NCBI RefSeq assembly: GCF_004348735.1
Contig: NZ_SMKT01000067.1
Coordinates: forward strand, 1 to 44,056
Direction of reading: 5' to 3'
Length of the DNA stretch: 44,056 bases
DNA from: Actinomadura sp. KC06
GTDB lineage: Bacteria; Actinomycetota; Actinomycetes; Streptosporangiales; Streptosporangiaceae
This document shows, one piece after another, positions 15,591-24,494 of the stretch. The position numbers were made by a program, and so were the translations under genes. Under the pieces are notes generated by a model, which did no database searches, was not told where the DNA came from, and was given only the letters and a program-made list of their open reading frames with translations. Each line of letters opens with the position of its first letter. Position 1 is the first letter of the stretch.

Positions 15591-16280
15591 TTGGAAGCTG
15601 CACGGCTGGACGGGTTGGAACTGCTACAGGCGCGCTATGTGCAGCACGAATTTGCTCGGCATGCGCATGAGACCTTCGCTATCGGTGTGATTCAGGCCGG
15701 TTCGGAGGAGATCTGGTTCCAGGACGGGGATGAGCGCGTCGGCGTCGGCGGCCTGGTATTCATCAACCCGGAGGTCGTGCACACAGGTAGGTCGCTGAGC
15801 GAAGGCGGGTGGCTGTACCGGGTGTTGTATCCGGCCGCCGGGACGCTGGCCAAGGTGGGCGGAATGCGCGGCACCCCGCACTTTCCGGATCGGCTGGTCG
15901 ATGACGCCAGGGCCGCTGGCCTGCTGCTGCGCGCACACGCCGCCACCGAGTCCGCGGATGCGCTGACCGCCGAGACGCTGATGCGGATGACTCTGTCGCG
16001 CCTTTTGCTCGCCCACGCCCGAGTGCCAGGACTGCGTCCCGGACGGCCGCAGAACGATGGTTTTGTCGCGCGGGCACGAGACGTCCTGCATGAGCGCATG
16101 GAAGATCCGCCAGGTCTCGATGAGCTGGCGGCGGGGGTAGGGGTCGATCCCTTCACCCTGTTGCGGGCGTTCCGGAGAGCACATCTGTCTCGCCATTTCC
16201 GGAGACTGGTGGGAGTTCCGCCGGGGGTTTATCAGCGGGCTGCAAGAACGTACAAGCGCTCTGGGCCGCAGCCCGCTTAG
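15591..16280 (+). CDS. AraC family regulator with an internal deletion in the HTH
   Basis: The 229-residue protein has an intact AraC-type cupin sensor (ARYVQHEFARHAHETFAIGV, then GGLVFINPEVVHTGRSLSEG). The DNA-binding domain starts normally (LDELAAGVGVDPFTLLRAFR RAH) and then jumps straight to LSRHFRRLVGVPPGVYQRA, the end of the second helix-turn-helix. About 40 residues (most of the linker helix and helix-turn-helix 2) appear deleted in frame, probably between two similar RAH/QAH codon runs. DNA binding is likely lost or changed. The start is uncertain: TTG 15591 has no clear ribosome-binding site. Confidence 0.65.
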   Translation: MEAARLDGLELLQARYVQHEFARHAHETFAIGVIQAGSEEIWFQDGDERVGVGGLVFINPEVVHTGRSLSEGGWLYRVLYPAAGTLAKVGGMRGTPHFPDRLVDDARAAGLLLRAHAATESADALTAETLMRMTLSRLLLAHARVPGLRPGRPQNDGFVARARDVLHERMEDPPGLDELAAGVGVDPFTLLRAFRRAHLSRHFRRLVGVPPGVYQRAARTYKRSGPQPA

Positions 16281-16405
16281 CGTGCGGGTCAGCCCGGCGG
16301 ACGGCCGCCGGGATCCCACGTCAGGGGGGCCTGGTGCGCGACAGGCGGCAGAGCGGTTCGCTGGAACCCGATTCCCGCACAGCCGCTGTGATGGGGCAGG
16401 CGGTC

Positions 16406-17773
16406 ATGATGAAGGTCACCGAATTCGCCAACGGCGTCTCCCGGGCTCCTTCAGGCCGCTTCGGGCAGGCCGATCAGATCGTGAAAGGGATGCTGCGGCC
16501 ACCTTCGGAGGAGCCGACTGTCCGATCTGCTCGACGCCTTCCAGACCGCCGCGGACCACGGTGTGAACACCACGGCGCCCGGATACCTGGCCTACTTTTC
16601 TGCCGGTGGCCTGTTCAGCTCCGCGCTGGCCGAGTTGCTCGCCCAGACCTATAACCGCTTCACCTGCGTGGCCGACCTGGCGCCGGCGCTGGTGGCGATG
16701 GAACACGGCGTCCTGCACTGGTTCTGCGAGCGGTTCGGGCTCCCGCCGGGCTCGATCGGCCTGACCACCACCGGTGGATCGATGGCCACCCTCACCGCGC
16801 TGATCAGCGCACGGCATGACCGGCTCGGCGATCAGATCGCGGCAGGCACCCTTTATGTCACCGAGCACACACACTTCTGCGTGGACAAAGCGGCGCGCAT
16901 CGTCGGACTGCCCGTCCAGCAGGTACGTGTCGTGCCGACCGAAGGTCTGCTCATGGACCCCGACGCAGCGCGCGCGATGATCCGGGCCGACCGTGCCCGG
17001 GGCCTGCGTCCCTTCCTGCTGGTCGGCACGGCCGGCGCGACCAGCACCGGAACGATCGACCCGCTGGCCGACCTGGCTGAACTAGCCCGCGAGGAAGGGC
17101 TCTGGTTCCACGTCGATGCCGCCTACGGTGGCGGATTCCAGCTCACCGCACGTGGCCGAGCCCGGCTCTCCGGCATCGAGAACGCCGACTCCATCGTCGT
17201 CGACCCGCACAAGAGCCTGTTCCTGCAGTACGGCACCGGCATTCTCCTGGTGCGCGACGCCGCGGCGCTCGGCGCCGCCCATCGTGGCGGCGGCCACTAC
17301 ACCCAGGATGGGGCCGTGGTGCACGGCCTGCACGACTACGGCTACCTCGGGCCCGAGCTCACCCGCGAATTCCGCGGCCTGCGACTGTGGCTCCCGCTGC
17401 ACCTGCACGGCGTCGGCGCCTTCCGCGACGCCCTGGACGAAAAGCTGAACCTGGCAGAGGCCGCCTACCAGCGCCTGACCGCCGACCAGCTTTTCGAAGT
17501 GCCGTGGAAGCCCGATCTGACCGTCGTCGCTGTCCGGCTGCGGGGTGACGACCAGCTCAACCACCATCTGCTCGAACGGATCAACGCGTCCGGACGCATC
17601 TTCTTGCCAGCACCCGCGTCCAAGACCGCTTCTTCATGCGGCTCAACCCGATGAATCACCGCACCCACGCCGCCACCCTCGACGTCGCGCTCACCCTCAT
17701 TCATGACTACGCGACCCGGGAGCTCAAGGACCACCTTCTACCATCGGCCCAGCAAACCCGTCTCGGCGAGTGA
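16406..17773 (+). pseudogene. Group II PLP-dependent decarboxylase with two frameshifts
   Basis: Three frames join into one decarboxylase. The first starts at ATG 16406/16409 (FGQADQIVKGMLRPPSEEPT). The second begins near 16518 (LSDLLDAFQTAADHGVNTTA) and continues from 16563 to about 17605, with the substrate region TTGGSMATLTAL, the aspartate strand WFHVDAAYGGGFQL and the PLP lysine in VVDPHKSLFLQYGTG. The third begins near 17605 (STRVQDRFFMRLNPMNHRTH) and ends at TGA 17771-17773. The family (aromatic-L-amino-acid/glutamate type) removes CO2 from amino acids in the cytoplasm. Both breaks are single-base shifts, so it is a recent pseudogene or contains sequence errors. The longest intact stretch is 363 codons. 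Confidence 0.75.
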
Positions 17774-17950
17774 GAAAGCCCTGGTGCGCATAAACGCCAC
17801 CGAGCCCGAAAGCTGTAAGATACGTCTCCACCGTTCGCCGCCAATGTGGAGGTTGGAGCTCGGTCTGAACCCGCCGACAGTGTCTGGGTTGGGACGGTGA
17901 CGTCGGAAATCCGCCAGTTCTCTCGCCAGCGTTCGTCTAGGGTCCCGGGC

Positions 17951-18373
17951 ATGCCACAGCAGAGCCGCGACGTCGTTCAGAACGCCTGGAAGGCGTTCGC
18001 CAGCCACGACGCGGACCAGATCTCCGCAGTCTTCACCGAGGACGCCGAGTGGCTGGCGCCCCTGGGGAATGCCACCGCAGTTGCGCTGGAGGGTTCCGGT
18101 CACCTGATCGGCAGGAAGGCGATCGTGCGGTTCCTCGCTGAGGACTTCCCCCGCTTCTTCGTGAGTGACGTCACTGTCACCTTCCACGGGCTCTACGCCG
18201 ACGGCGATCGCGTGATCGTGGAGGAGACCATGACGGCGACGCTCGCCAACGGCAATCACTACGCCAACGACTACTGCTTCGTCTTCGAACTCCAGAACGG
18301 GCTTGTCCACCGGGTTCGCGAGTACTTGGACACAGCTCGCGGGCACCGCATGGTCTTTGGCGAGGGATCGTAG
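17951..18373 (+). CDS. SnoaL-like / NTF2-fold protein
   Basis: The 140-residue protein starts MPQQSRDVVQNAWKAFASHD and continues through DADQISAVFTEDAEWLAP, a conserved glycine segment GSGHLIGRKAIVRFL, and the beta-sheet part DRVIVEETMTATLANGNHYA and FELQNGLVHRVREYLDTARG. This is the cone-shaped alpha+beta barrel used by polyketide cyclases, ketosteroid isomerases and many proteins of unknown role. ATG 17951 is chosen because the fold begins there; AGGG lies upstream. It stands alone between pseudogenes, so no pathway is suggested. Confidence 0.8.
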   Translation: MPQQSRDVVQNAWKAFASHDADQISAVFTEDAEWLAPLGNATAVALEGSGHLIGRKAIVRFLAEDFPRFFVSDVTVTFHGLYADGDRVIVEETMTATLANGNHYANDYCFVFELQNGLVHRVREYLDTARGHRMVFGEGS

Positions 18374-18524
18374 CAGTCAGGCTCAGCCGAGCCATGACTG
18401 CAGAAACACATCAATACAATCGGCTAGCATGCTACGTACGCATTGCTGCTGCCTTCGAGATCTTTAGTCGACGTAAAGGAAATGGAGGCGGAGCGGATCG
18501 AAGGACACGCGCCCATAGCTCCGC

Positions 18525-18713
18525 TTGATTCGATTCACGTTGCCTTCCACCCTCACCGCGGTATGGACGTTCTCGGACGTGGTGAACGGCCTGATGGCGC
18601 TGCCCAACCTCATCGGCCTGCTGATCATCAGCCCGCTGGTCTGGCGGGAGACCCGCGCCTACTTCCAGCAACATCCCACCGAAGAACAGCCCGCCGAAGT
18701 CACCAAAAACTGA
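18525..18713 (+). pseudogene. 3' fragment of an alanine/glycine:cation symporter
   Basis: The last ~50 codons read AVWTFSDVVNGLMALPNLIG, LLIISPLVWRETRAYF and a polar tail ending VTKN. This is the C-terminal end of AGCS-family sodium:alanine symporters (usually about 450-500 residues). The DNA upstream is unrelated, so over 85% of the gene is missing. The gene's original terminator is still present just downstream. Confidence 0.7.
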
Positions 18714-18728
18714 CCCTGGGCCCAGGCG

Positions 18729-18760
18729 CGTCCCGCCGCGCCATCGAACGCGGCGGGACG
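18729..18760 (+). terminator. Hairpin terminator of the lost symporter gene
   Basis: CGTCCCGCCGCG (18729-18740) and CGCGGCGGGACG (18749-18760) form a perfect 12-bp stem with an 8-base loop, starting 15 bases after the symporter stop. There is no U-tract, as is common for actinobacterial terminators. Confidence 0.7.
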
Positions 18761-19075
18761 GGGCCAGGCGGTCAGGCATCGCGGGAGGGGGCATGGGTCA
18801 CCCGCTTCGGTGCCGGAGCAGGAGCATGGCGGCGTCGTCGGTGAGCGGCGCTCCGACGGCGGAGCGGTGTACAAGGCGTTGGTGCACAAGGCCATCGCCG
18901 ATGACGATGACCTCAAGTTGTTCTACACCACCCCGTCGCACCGGAACGCATCGACGACCGTGTCAGAGTGACGATGCACCCGTTCCGAGCCGGCCTCGCC
19001 GACCTCATACTGTTCGACGCCCGGCTCCTGGCCACCGGGCACGGGCAGATCGGCGTGGCGCTCGGTACCGACGAC
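18761..19075. other. Debris between fragments
   Basis: No intact gene. A + frame around 18835-18971 reads GGAVYKALVHKAIADDDDLK then LFYTTPSHRNAS to a stop and looks like genuine protein, but I cannot name it. Another short frame from ATG 18973 (MHPFRAGLADLILFDARLLA) also looks coding before it collapses near 19065. Both appear to be scraps of different genes. Confidence 0.3.
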
Positions 19076-19282
19076 CACAGGCCCGCCAGGACTTCCGGGC
19101 AAGCTATGACGCCTTGACCTACCGGATCATCGACGTGCCCGCCCCCATCGCCGCGGGCTGCGGCGGCTACCTGGACGCGCTCGGCTTGGAGCAGGGTGTG
19201 TTCGACTTCTGCGTCACCAGCCAGGACTGGTATTTCCTGGAGTGCGCCCAGTGGGCGTGGACCAAGAGCGGAACCAACCGAG
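19076..19282 (+). pseudogene. Fragment of an ATP-grasp RiPP maturase
   Basis: One frame reads ARQDFRASYDALTYRIIDVP, APIAAGCGGYLDALGLEQGV and FDFCVTSQDWYFLECAQWAW. This resembles the C-terminal catalytic part of MvdD/TgmB-type ATP-grasp ligases (pattern V-P-x2-I-x3-Y-L-x-x-L-G-L-x2-G-x-F-D-F-x-V-T ... F-L-E). Such enzymes make omega-ester or amide bonds in graspetides. The usual N-P-N-G/Q after FLE is altered to AQ, and both ends are lost. No precursor peptide was found nearby. Confidence 0.45.
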
Positions 19283-19781
19283 CGGGAATTCGGGAATCCT
19301 CCCAAGGACGCCACCGTGCAGAGGTCGCGGGCCAATGCCGCGCAGTTTTGCCCAACCGCGTCTGGGGCCGCGGGCGGACGCGGATCTGCGTCCACCGGGC
19401 CGCACCGTGTCGCGCTGAGCCTCCCGACCTCCCCGGCTTACCCCCACAGTCAGGGTCTGGATTTTGGCAGGTCAGGGCGGGTACGCCGCCGAACATGTCG
19501 AAGAACAAGGATCTCTTCGAGTGCGCTGCTGGGGAGGGGAGCGGGCCGGCGAGCCGACACAGACGCGCAGTCCCGAAACTCGGCCTGCTGTCGATGACCG
19601 AGGACGAGATCGACGCCGTCACCCCACCTGGCCGCAGAAGGGCGTCGGCGAGACGGTCCGGTGCCGTTCGTAGGACGGATGTAAGCCTGACGCGGAGTGT
19701 CAGGTTTCGGAGCAATCATGGGTTGACCGGTCGGCGCCGATGGTGGGCGTGGACCGGGCCCTACGGATGACAAGGAACTCC
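19283..19781. other. Non-coding or degraded stretch
   Basis: No gene is supported. A short frame near 19448-19510 (VWILAGQGGYAAEHVEEQGS) and another near 19580-19620 (GLLSMTEDEIDAVTPP) look like gene scraps. CCTGAC (19686-19691) and GTCAGG (19699-19704) form a 6-bp inverted repeat with a 7-base spacer about 80 bases before the PNPOx-like gene and could be an operator. Confidence 0.3.
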
Positions 19782-20311
19782 ATGCGCGAAACGCGAGAAG
19801 ATCTTAAGGAGCTGCAGGCCCTGCTGGACGCCTCTCTGTCCCGCTCCTCATCGCACCTCCGCTCGATCATCAGCACCGGAGCACGCTGACCGCGGAGCAG
19901 CTCACGGGGGTTCTCAGCGGCATGTGCGCCCTGGCCCTGTCCACCGTGACGGCGAAGGGCGAACCGCGGATCAGCGGCGTGGACGGGCACTTCCTGCACG
20001 GCAAGTGGCACTTCGGCACGGCGCGCGGCGCCGTCAAGGCCCGCCACCTGGCGGCCCGCCCGGCCGTCAGCGCCGCGCACATGCGCGGTGAGGACCTGGG
20101 TGTGTTCACGCACGGCACGGTGGAGATCCTCAACCCCCAGCACGGCGAGCCGGCCGCGGACTGGCCGGATCTGCTCGCCTACTTCAAGGACTTCTATGGC
20201 GCCGACTCCTTCGACTGGGACAACGACGTGGTCTACTACCGGCTGCATCCGCACTGGATGAGCGTCTACGCGTCCGATGTCTCCAAGCTCACTGCGGTGT
20301 CCCGGTCCTGA
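19782..20311 (+). pseudogene. Pyridoxamine-phosphate-oxidase-fold protein with a frameshift
   Basis: ATG 19782 (AAGGA upstream) encodes MRETREDLKELQALLDASLS and runs to TGA at 19887-19889. The next frame resumes the same protein with STLTAEQLTGVLSGMCALAL, STVTAKGEPRISGVDGHFLH, GKWHFGTARGAVKARHLAAR and ends at 20309-20311. The split-barrel FMN- or F420-binding fold is complete in the second part, and the C-terminus (YYRLHPHWMSVYASDVSKL) is normal. One missing or extra base near 19880 breaks it. A shorter protein from ATG 19922 (129 residues) could still be made, lacking the N-terminal helices. Confidence 0.65.
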
Positions 20312-20322
20312 CCCGCAGCGCG

Positions 20323-20340
20323 GGCCGTGTCGGGACGGCC
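20323..20340. terminator. Candidate terminator after the PNPOx-like gene
   Basis: GGCCGT (20323-20328) and ACGGCC (20335-20340) form a 6-bp stem with a 6-base loop, immediately preceded by a smaller hairpin CCCGC-AGC-GCGGG (20312-20324). Both begin right after the stop codon. Confidence 0.4.
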
Positions 20341-20517
20341 TCCTCCTGGCTGACAGATCCGGTCAAGCGGCCGCTCGGGGCCGTTGGTGACGAACGACCG
20401 TCGCATGGTGGCGTGATCGGTTCGTTCGGCATGGGCGGGGGCCTAGCCCGCCCATGTCCTGCTGCGTTGCGAAAGGGTGGACGAAGGTTGACTGCATTCG
20501 TGCGGGACGTCGCGAGT

Positions 20518-23003
20518 ATGGAGCGCGAGACGATCGACGTGGTGGGGGCTCGTACCAACAATCTGCGGGACGTGTCGTTGAGCATCCCCAAGGGGCGGCT
20601 CGTCGCTTTCACCGGAGTGAGCGGCAGCGGCAAGACCTCGCTGGCCATCGACACTCTGCACAACGAGGCCCAGCTGCGGTACCTGGAAGGACTTTCGCCG
20701 TTCGTGCGGCAGTACATCACGCAGCGCAATCGGCCGAAGGTCGACCGCATCCTGGGACTCGGCGCGACGCTCGCGGTCGACCAGCGCCGTCTGAACCGCA
20801 ACCCCCGCTCCACAGTCGCGACGATCACCGGCATTGACGGGCACCTGGGGCTGCTGTACTCGCGCCTTCCGGGGATCGGCGCGGCCCCGGCGGCGGAGAG
20901 TGCGGACGGGCACCTGACGACCGCCCACTTCGACCGGAACACACCAGAAGGGAGCTGCGCGGACTGCCACGGGGTGGGCGGGCGCTGGCAGGCGCAGGAG
21001 GACCTGATCATCACCTGCCCGGAGCTTCCGCTCTTCGAGGGCGCCTCGCCCTGGTTCGCGAAGTGGCGGTCGGGGGAGCACGCGTTCGTGCCGGCGCTCG
21101 CCGAGAAGCGGGGCGTGGACCTCGGCCGTGGCGGTCGCTGCCTGAGGAGTTCCGTCACTGCGTGCTGTACGGCACGGGTGAGGAGAAGGTCGAGGCGACC
21201 GTCGACATGCCGAACAAGAATGAGACGGCCCTGATGACCTACACCTGGAGCCAGCCGCTGCGGGGCGCGCTCGCCGAGGTGGAGCGGGTGTTCGTGAACG
21301 CCCAGACCTCCAGCGCCAAGCAGCGCTACCTGCCGTACATGCGCAAGCAGCCCTGCGGCACCTGCGGCGGCAGCGGGTACGACCAGGTGGCCCGGTCCGT
21401 GCGGCTCGGCGGGCTGACCTACCCCGACCTGCTCGCGGTGGAAGTACGAGAGGTACGCGACTGGGCCAAGCGCGTGGCCGACGGCCTGGACGCCCGGCAG
21501 CGCGAGGTGGGTGAGCCGCTGCTGCAGGACCTGGACCGCAGGCTCGGGATCCTCGACCGGCTCGGACTGGCCCATCTCCAACTGTCCCGGAGCGCGGCGA
21601 CCCTGTCCGCGGGCGAGTTGCAGCGGACCCGGCTCGCCGCGCAGCTCAGCACCGAGCTGAGCGGCATCGTCTTCGTCCTGGACGAGCCCGGGACCGGGCT
21701 GCATCCGGCCGACAAGGCGCACCTGCTCGACATCGCCCTGGAGCTACGCCAGGCCGGCAACACGGTGCTCCTGGTCGAGCACGATCCTGAGCTGATCGCC
21801 CGAGCCGACTGGGTGATCGATATGGGGCCCGGCGCGGGCCGCCTCGGTGGCGAGGTCATGGTGTCGGGGCCTCCCGCCGACGCGGCCGCCCACCCGCAGT
21901 CGCTGACCGGGCGCTATCTGGCCGGTGAGGGGCCGCGGCTGCGCCGGACCCGTCGCCCGGCCGGGGACGACAGCGGCTGGGTGGAACTGCACGGCCTGCG
22001 TGCGCACAACGTGACCGCGGACTTGATGCGTTTCCCCGCCGGCCGGCTCACCTGCCTGACCGGGGTGAGCGGCAGCGGCAAGAGCAGCCTGCTCGGCGCG
22101 CTCGCGGCGGGCGTGGAGGCCGCCCTGAACGGGGCCGTGACCGACACGGTGCGGGAGGTGACCGGCCTCGGGGGGTTCGGCTGGGTCGCCGTCGCCGATC
22201 AGGAACCGCTCGGGCGAACGCCGCGATCCAACCCGGCTACCTACAGCAAGGCGTTCGACATAATCCGCAGGCTGTTCGCCGAGACCGACGCGGCGCGCGG
22301 GCGCGGAGTCAACGCCTCCTGGTTCAGCTTCAACACCGCGGATGGCGGCCGCTGCGAGACCTGCACCGGCTACGGCCGCCAACTGGTCGACATGCACTTT
22401 CTGCCGGACGTGTGGGTGGTCTGCGACGCGTGCGAGGGCCGGCGCTACAAGCCGGAGGCATTGCAGATCAGGTATCAGGGCTTGGCCATCGATCAGGTGC
22501 TGGAACTGACCGTCGCCGAGGCCGTAGAGCGGTTCTCCGAGCCCCGGCAGCTCGCGGAGATCCTGGGAGCCCTGAACCAGGTCGGACTCGGTTATCTCCA
22601 ACTCGGCCAGAGCGCCACACAGTTGTCCGGCGGCGAGGCGCAGCGGCTGAAGCTGGCGTCCGCGATCCAGCGCGGTGCCGCGAGCCGCAAGGCGGGCCTC
22701 GTCGTTCTCGACGAGCCCGTCTCGGGCCTGCACCCGTCCGACGTCCAGTGTGTGGTGAACGCGCTCGACGTGTTGCTCGACTCGGGCAGCACCGTCGTCG
22801 TGGCCGAGCATGACATCGCCGTCGCCGCGTCCGCCGATTGGGTGATCGACCTGGGGCCGGGAGCCGGTCCGGACGGGGGCACGGTGGTCGCGGAGGGCAC
22901 CCCGGACACCGTCGCGACGGCGAACACCCCGACCGCCGGCTTCTTCCGCCGTTACGCAGCGGGCCTGCCGCTCCTGGAAGTGCGGGAGAACGCGCGTTGC
23001 TGA
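20518..23003 (+). pseudogene. UvrA-like ABC ATPase with one frameshift
   Basis: The joined product is about 828 residues. The first frame (ATG 20518, MERETIDVVGARTNNLRDVS) holds Walker A GVSGSGKTSL and CADCHGVGG. Near 21120-21150 the reading shifts to the second frame (WRSLPEEFRHCVLYGTGEEK). This frame has a zinc module CGTCGGSGYD, the signature TLSAGELQRTRLA, Walker B IVFVLDEPGTGLHP, a second Walker A GVSGSGKSSL, CETCTGYGRQ, a second signature QLSGGEAQRLKLA and VVLDEPVSGLHP. This is the UvrA paralogue type tied to drug tolerance or alternative repair rather than the ~950-residue canonical UvrA. All ATP sites are intact, so a single indel is the only defect; a sequence error cannot be excluded. 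Confidence 0.75.
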
Positions 23004-23373
23004 ACGGCCGGAGCGCGCCCTGTGGAGCGCCCGCACCGCCGCCGTCCGCGCCCTGGCAGCCCGGCAGTCTGGCACGACCCCTACCTGCCACCCGAGGAAA
23101 CCTGACCGCTCCAGGCCGAACGAAGCCGAAGCCTCGCGTCTCGTCACTCCAACACCGACATCAACCCCGCCGAGCTAGCGGTGGCCCTCACCGCGCACGA
23201 CCGCCCAGGACGGCGTCGTACGGCTTCAAGTGTCCAACGACGGCATCCGGGAGCGTCCACCGGAACGTCCGGCCGGTATTACCAACTCCCGAACGGTGGG
23301 CTTTCGTTACCAGGGCCCGTGACGACATGCGTGTCGTAGCGGTCCTGTTCGGTGAGCCGGCTGCGCTATCGGG
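23004..23373. other. Intergenic stretch
   Basis: No gene is supported in about 370 bases. A scrap NTDINPAELAVALTAHDRP is readable around 23150-23210 on the + strand but has no continuation. Nothing like a hairpin terminator with a long stem is obvious. Confidence 0.3.
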
Positions 23374-23417
23374 TTGCCGGGCCGTCCCGAAGATTGCATT
23401 CTGGTTGCATGCAATCT
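23374..23417 (+). promoter_or_regulatory. Leaderless promoter with GntR-type operator
   Basis: TTGCCG (23374-23379), a 17-base spacer and CATTCT (23397-23402) place the transcription start at or beside the ATG at 23409. A perfect 9-bp inverted repeat, AGATTGCAT (23391-23399) and ATGCAATCT (23409-23417), flanks the -10, and the start codon lies in the palindrome TTGCATGCAA (23405-23414). This differs from the TGTCGACA sites further on, so the adjacent GntR at 24491 is the likely ligand. Confidence 0.5.
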
Positions 23418-24494
23418 CTGGATGTTCTGACCCGGGAGTGGCGGATCGCCGTGGTGGCCGGTGACGGCATCGGTCCGGAGCTGGTGGACAGCGCCACGGC
23501 GGTGCTGCGGGCGGCGGTCGAGGCCGATGGCGACACGGTCGCCTTCTCCTGGATCGACGGGGGCGCCGGCGAGTACCTGCGGTCCGGCCGAAGCCTGGGT
23601 CCGGGCATGGTCGAGCGGCTTCGCGACGACTATGACGCAGTGTTGAAGGGACCTGTGGGCCTGCCGGACGTACGTCATAGTGATGGGACGGAGGCCGGGT
23701 TGCTCGGGGGCGTGCTGCGGCTCGGGCTCGACACCTACGCCAACGTGCGCCCGATCTGGCTGTTGCCGGGGGTGCGCACGCCCACGACGCATCGTCCCGG
23801 CGACATCGATTATGTGATCGTGCGAGAGAACACCGAGGGCCTGTACCTCTCGCGCGGTTCGGGCGTCGTGACGTCCTCGGCCGCCTGCGACCAGCTCATG
23901 GTGACCCGGGCGGGATGCGAGCGGGCGGCGCGGTTCGCCTTCGAGACCGCGCGCGGGCGGCAGGGCGCGCCGGCCGATGGGGTACGCCGGGTGACCTGCG
24001 TGGACAAGAGCAACGTCCTGCGCAGTTTCGCCTTCATGCGGGCGGTGACGGTGGAGGTCGGCCAGGAGTACCCGGACATCGAGCTCGACTTCCGTTACGC
24101 CGATGCGGCCGCGCATGACCTGATCTCCGATCCGGGGCACTTCGACGTCGTTCTCACCGAGAACTTCCTGGGTGACGTGCTCAGCGATCTCGGGGCGGCG
24201 ACGGTCGGCGGGCTGGGCATGTGCCCGTCCGGCAACATCGGCGACCGCGCCGCGTACTTCGAGCCGATCCACGGCAGCGCGCCGCCGCTCGCGGGCACCG
24301 ACCGCGCCAATCCGATCTCGCAGATACTGTCGGCCGCTCTGCTGCTGGAGCACATCGGCCTGACCGGCGCCGCGGCCCGGATCCACGCGGCCGTGCGGTC
24401 CGCGCTCGCCGACGGCGCGATCAAGCTGACCGCGCAGGGGCAGCCGGAGCGCGGCACTCGGGCATGCACCGAGGCCGTCCTGGAACGGCTGTGA
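23409..24494 (+). CDS. Isocitrate/isopropylmalate-type beta-decarboxylating dehydrogenase
   Basis: The 361-residue enzyme starts MQSLDVLTREWRIAVVAGDG with the family opening GDGIGPE. Substrate-site residues are in place: R104 and R114 (RLGLDTYANVRP), R139 and Y146 (VRENTEGLY), K200 (CVDKSN), and metal-binding D232, D256, D260 (ENFLGDVLSDLGA). The nucleotide loop is EPIHGSAPPLAGTDRANPIS. Family members (LeuB, tartrate dehydrogenase, homoisocitrate dehydrogenase) oxidise a 2-hydroxy acid with NAD+ and release CO2. It is coupled by GTGA overlap to a GntR gene and lies in a catabolic island, so a tartrate- or malate-like substrate is more likely than leucine synthesis. The exact substrate is unknown. 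Confidence 0.88.
   Translation: MQSLDVLTREWRIAVVAGDGIGPELVDSATAVLRAAVEADGDTVAFSWIDGGAGEYLRSGRSLGPGMVERLRDDYDAVLKGPVGLPDVRHSDGTEAGLLGGVLRLGLDTYANVRPIWLLPGVRTPTTHRPGDIDYVIVRENTEGLYLSRGSGVVTSSAACDQLMVTRAGCERAARFAFETARGRQGAPADGVRRVTCVDKSNVLRSFAFMRAVTVEVGQEYPDIELDFRYADAAAHDLISDPGHFDVVLTENFLGDVLSDLGAATVGGLGMCPSGNIGDRAAYFEPIHGSAPPLAGTDRANPISQILSAALLLEHIGLTGAAARIHAAVRSALADGAIKLTAQGQPERGTRACTEAVLERL

Noticed and set aside
16518..17605. Programmed frameshifting in the decarboxylase gene
   Set aside because: No slippery heptamer or following structure is evident at either shift, and two separate shifts in one enzyme gene fit decay better.
20289..21722. Long minus-strand open frame opposite the UvrA-like gene
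   Set aside because: It has no recognisable domain, while the + strand encodes Walker and signature motifs; a shadow of codon bias.
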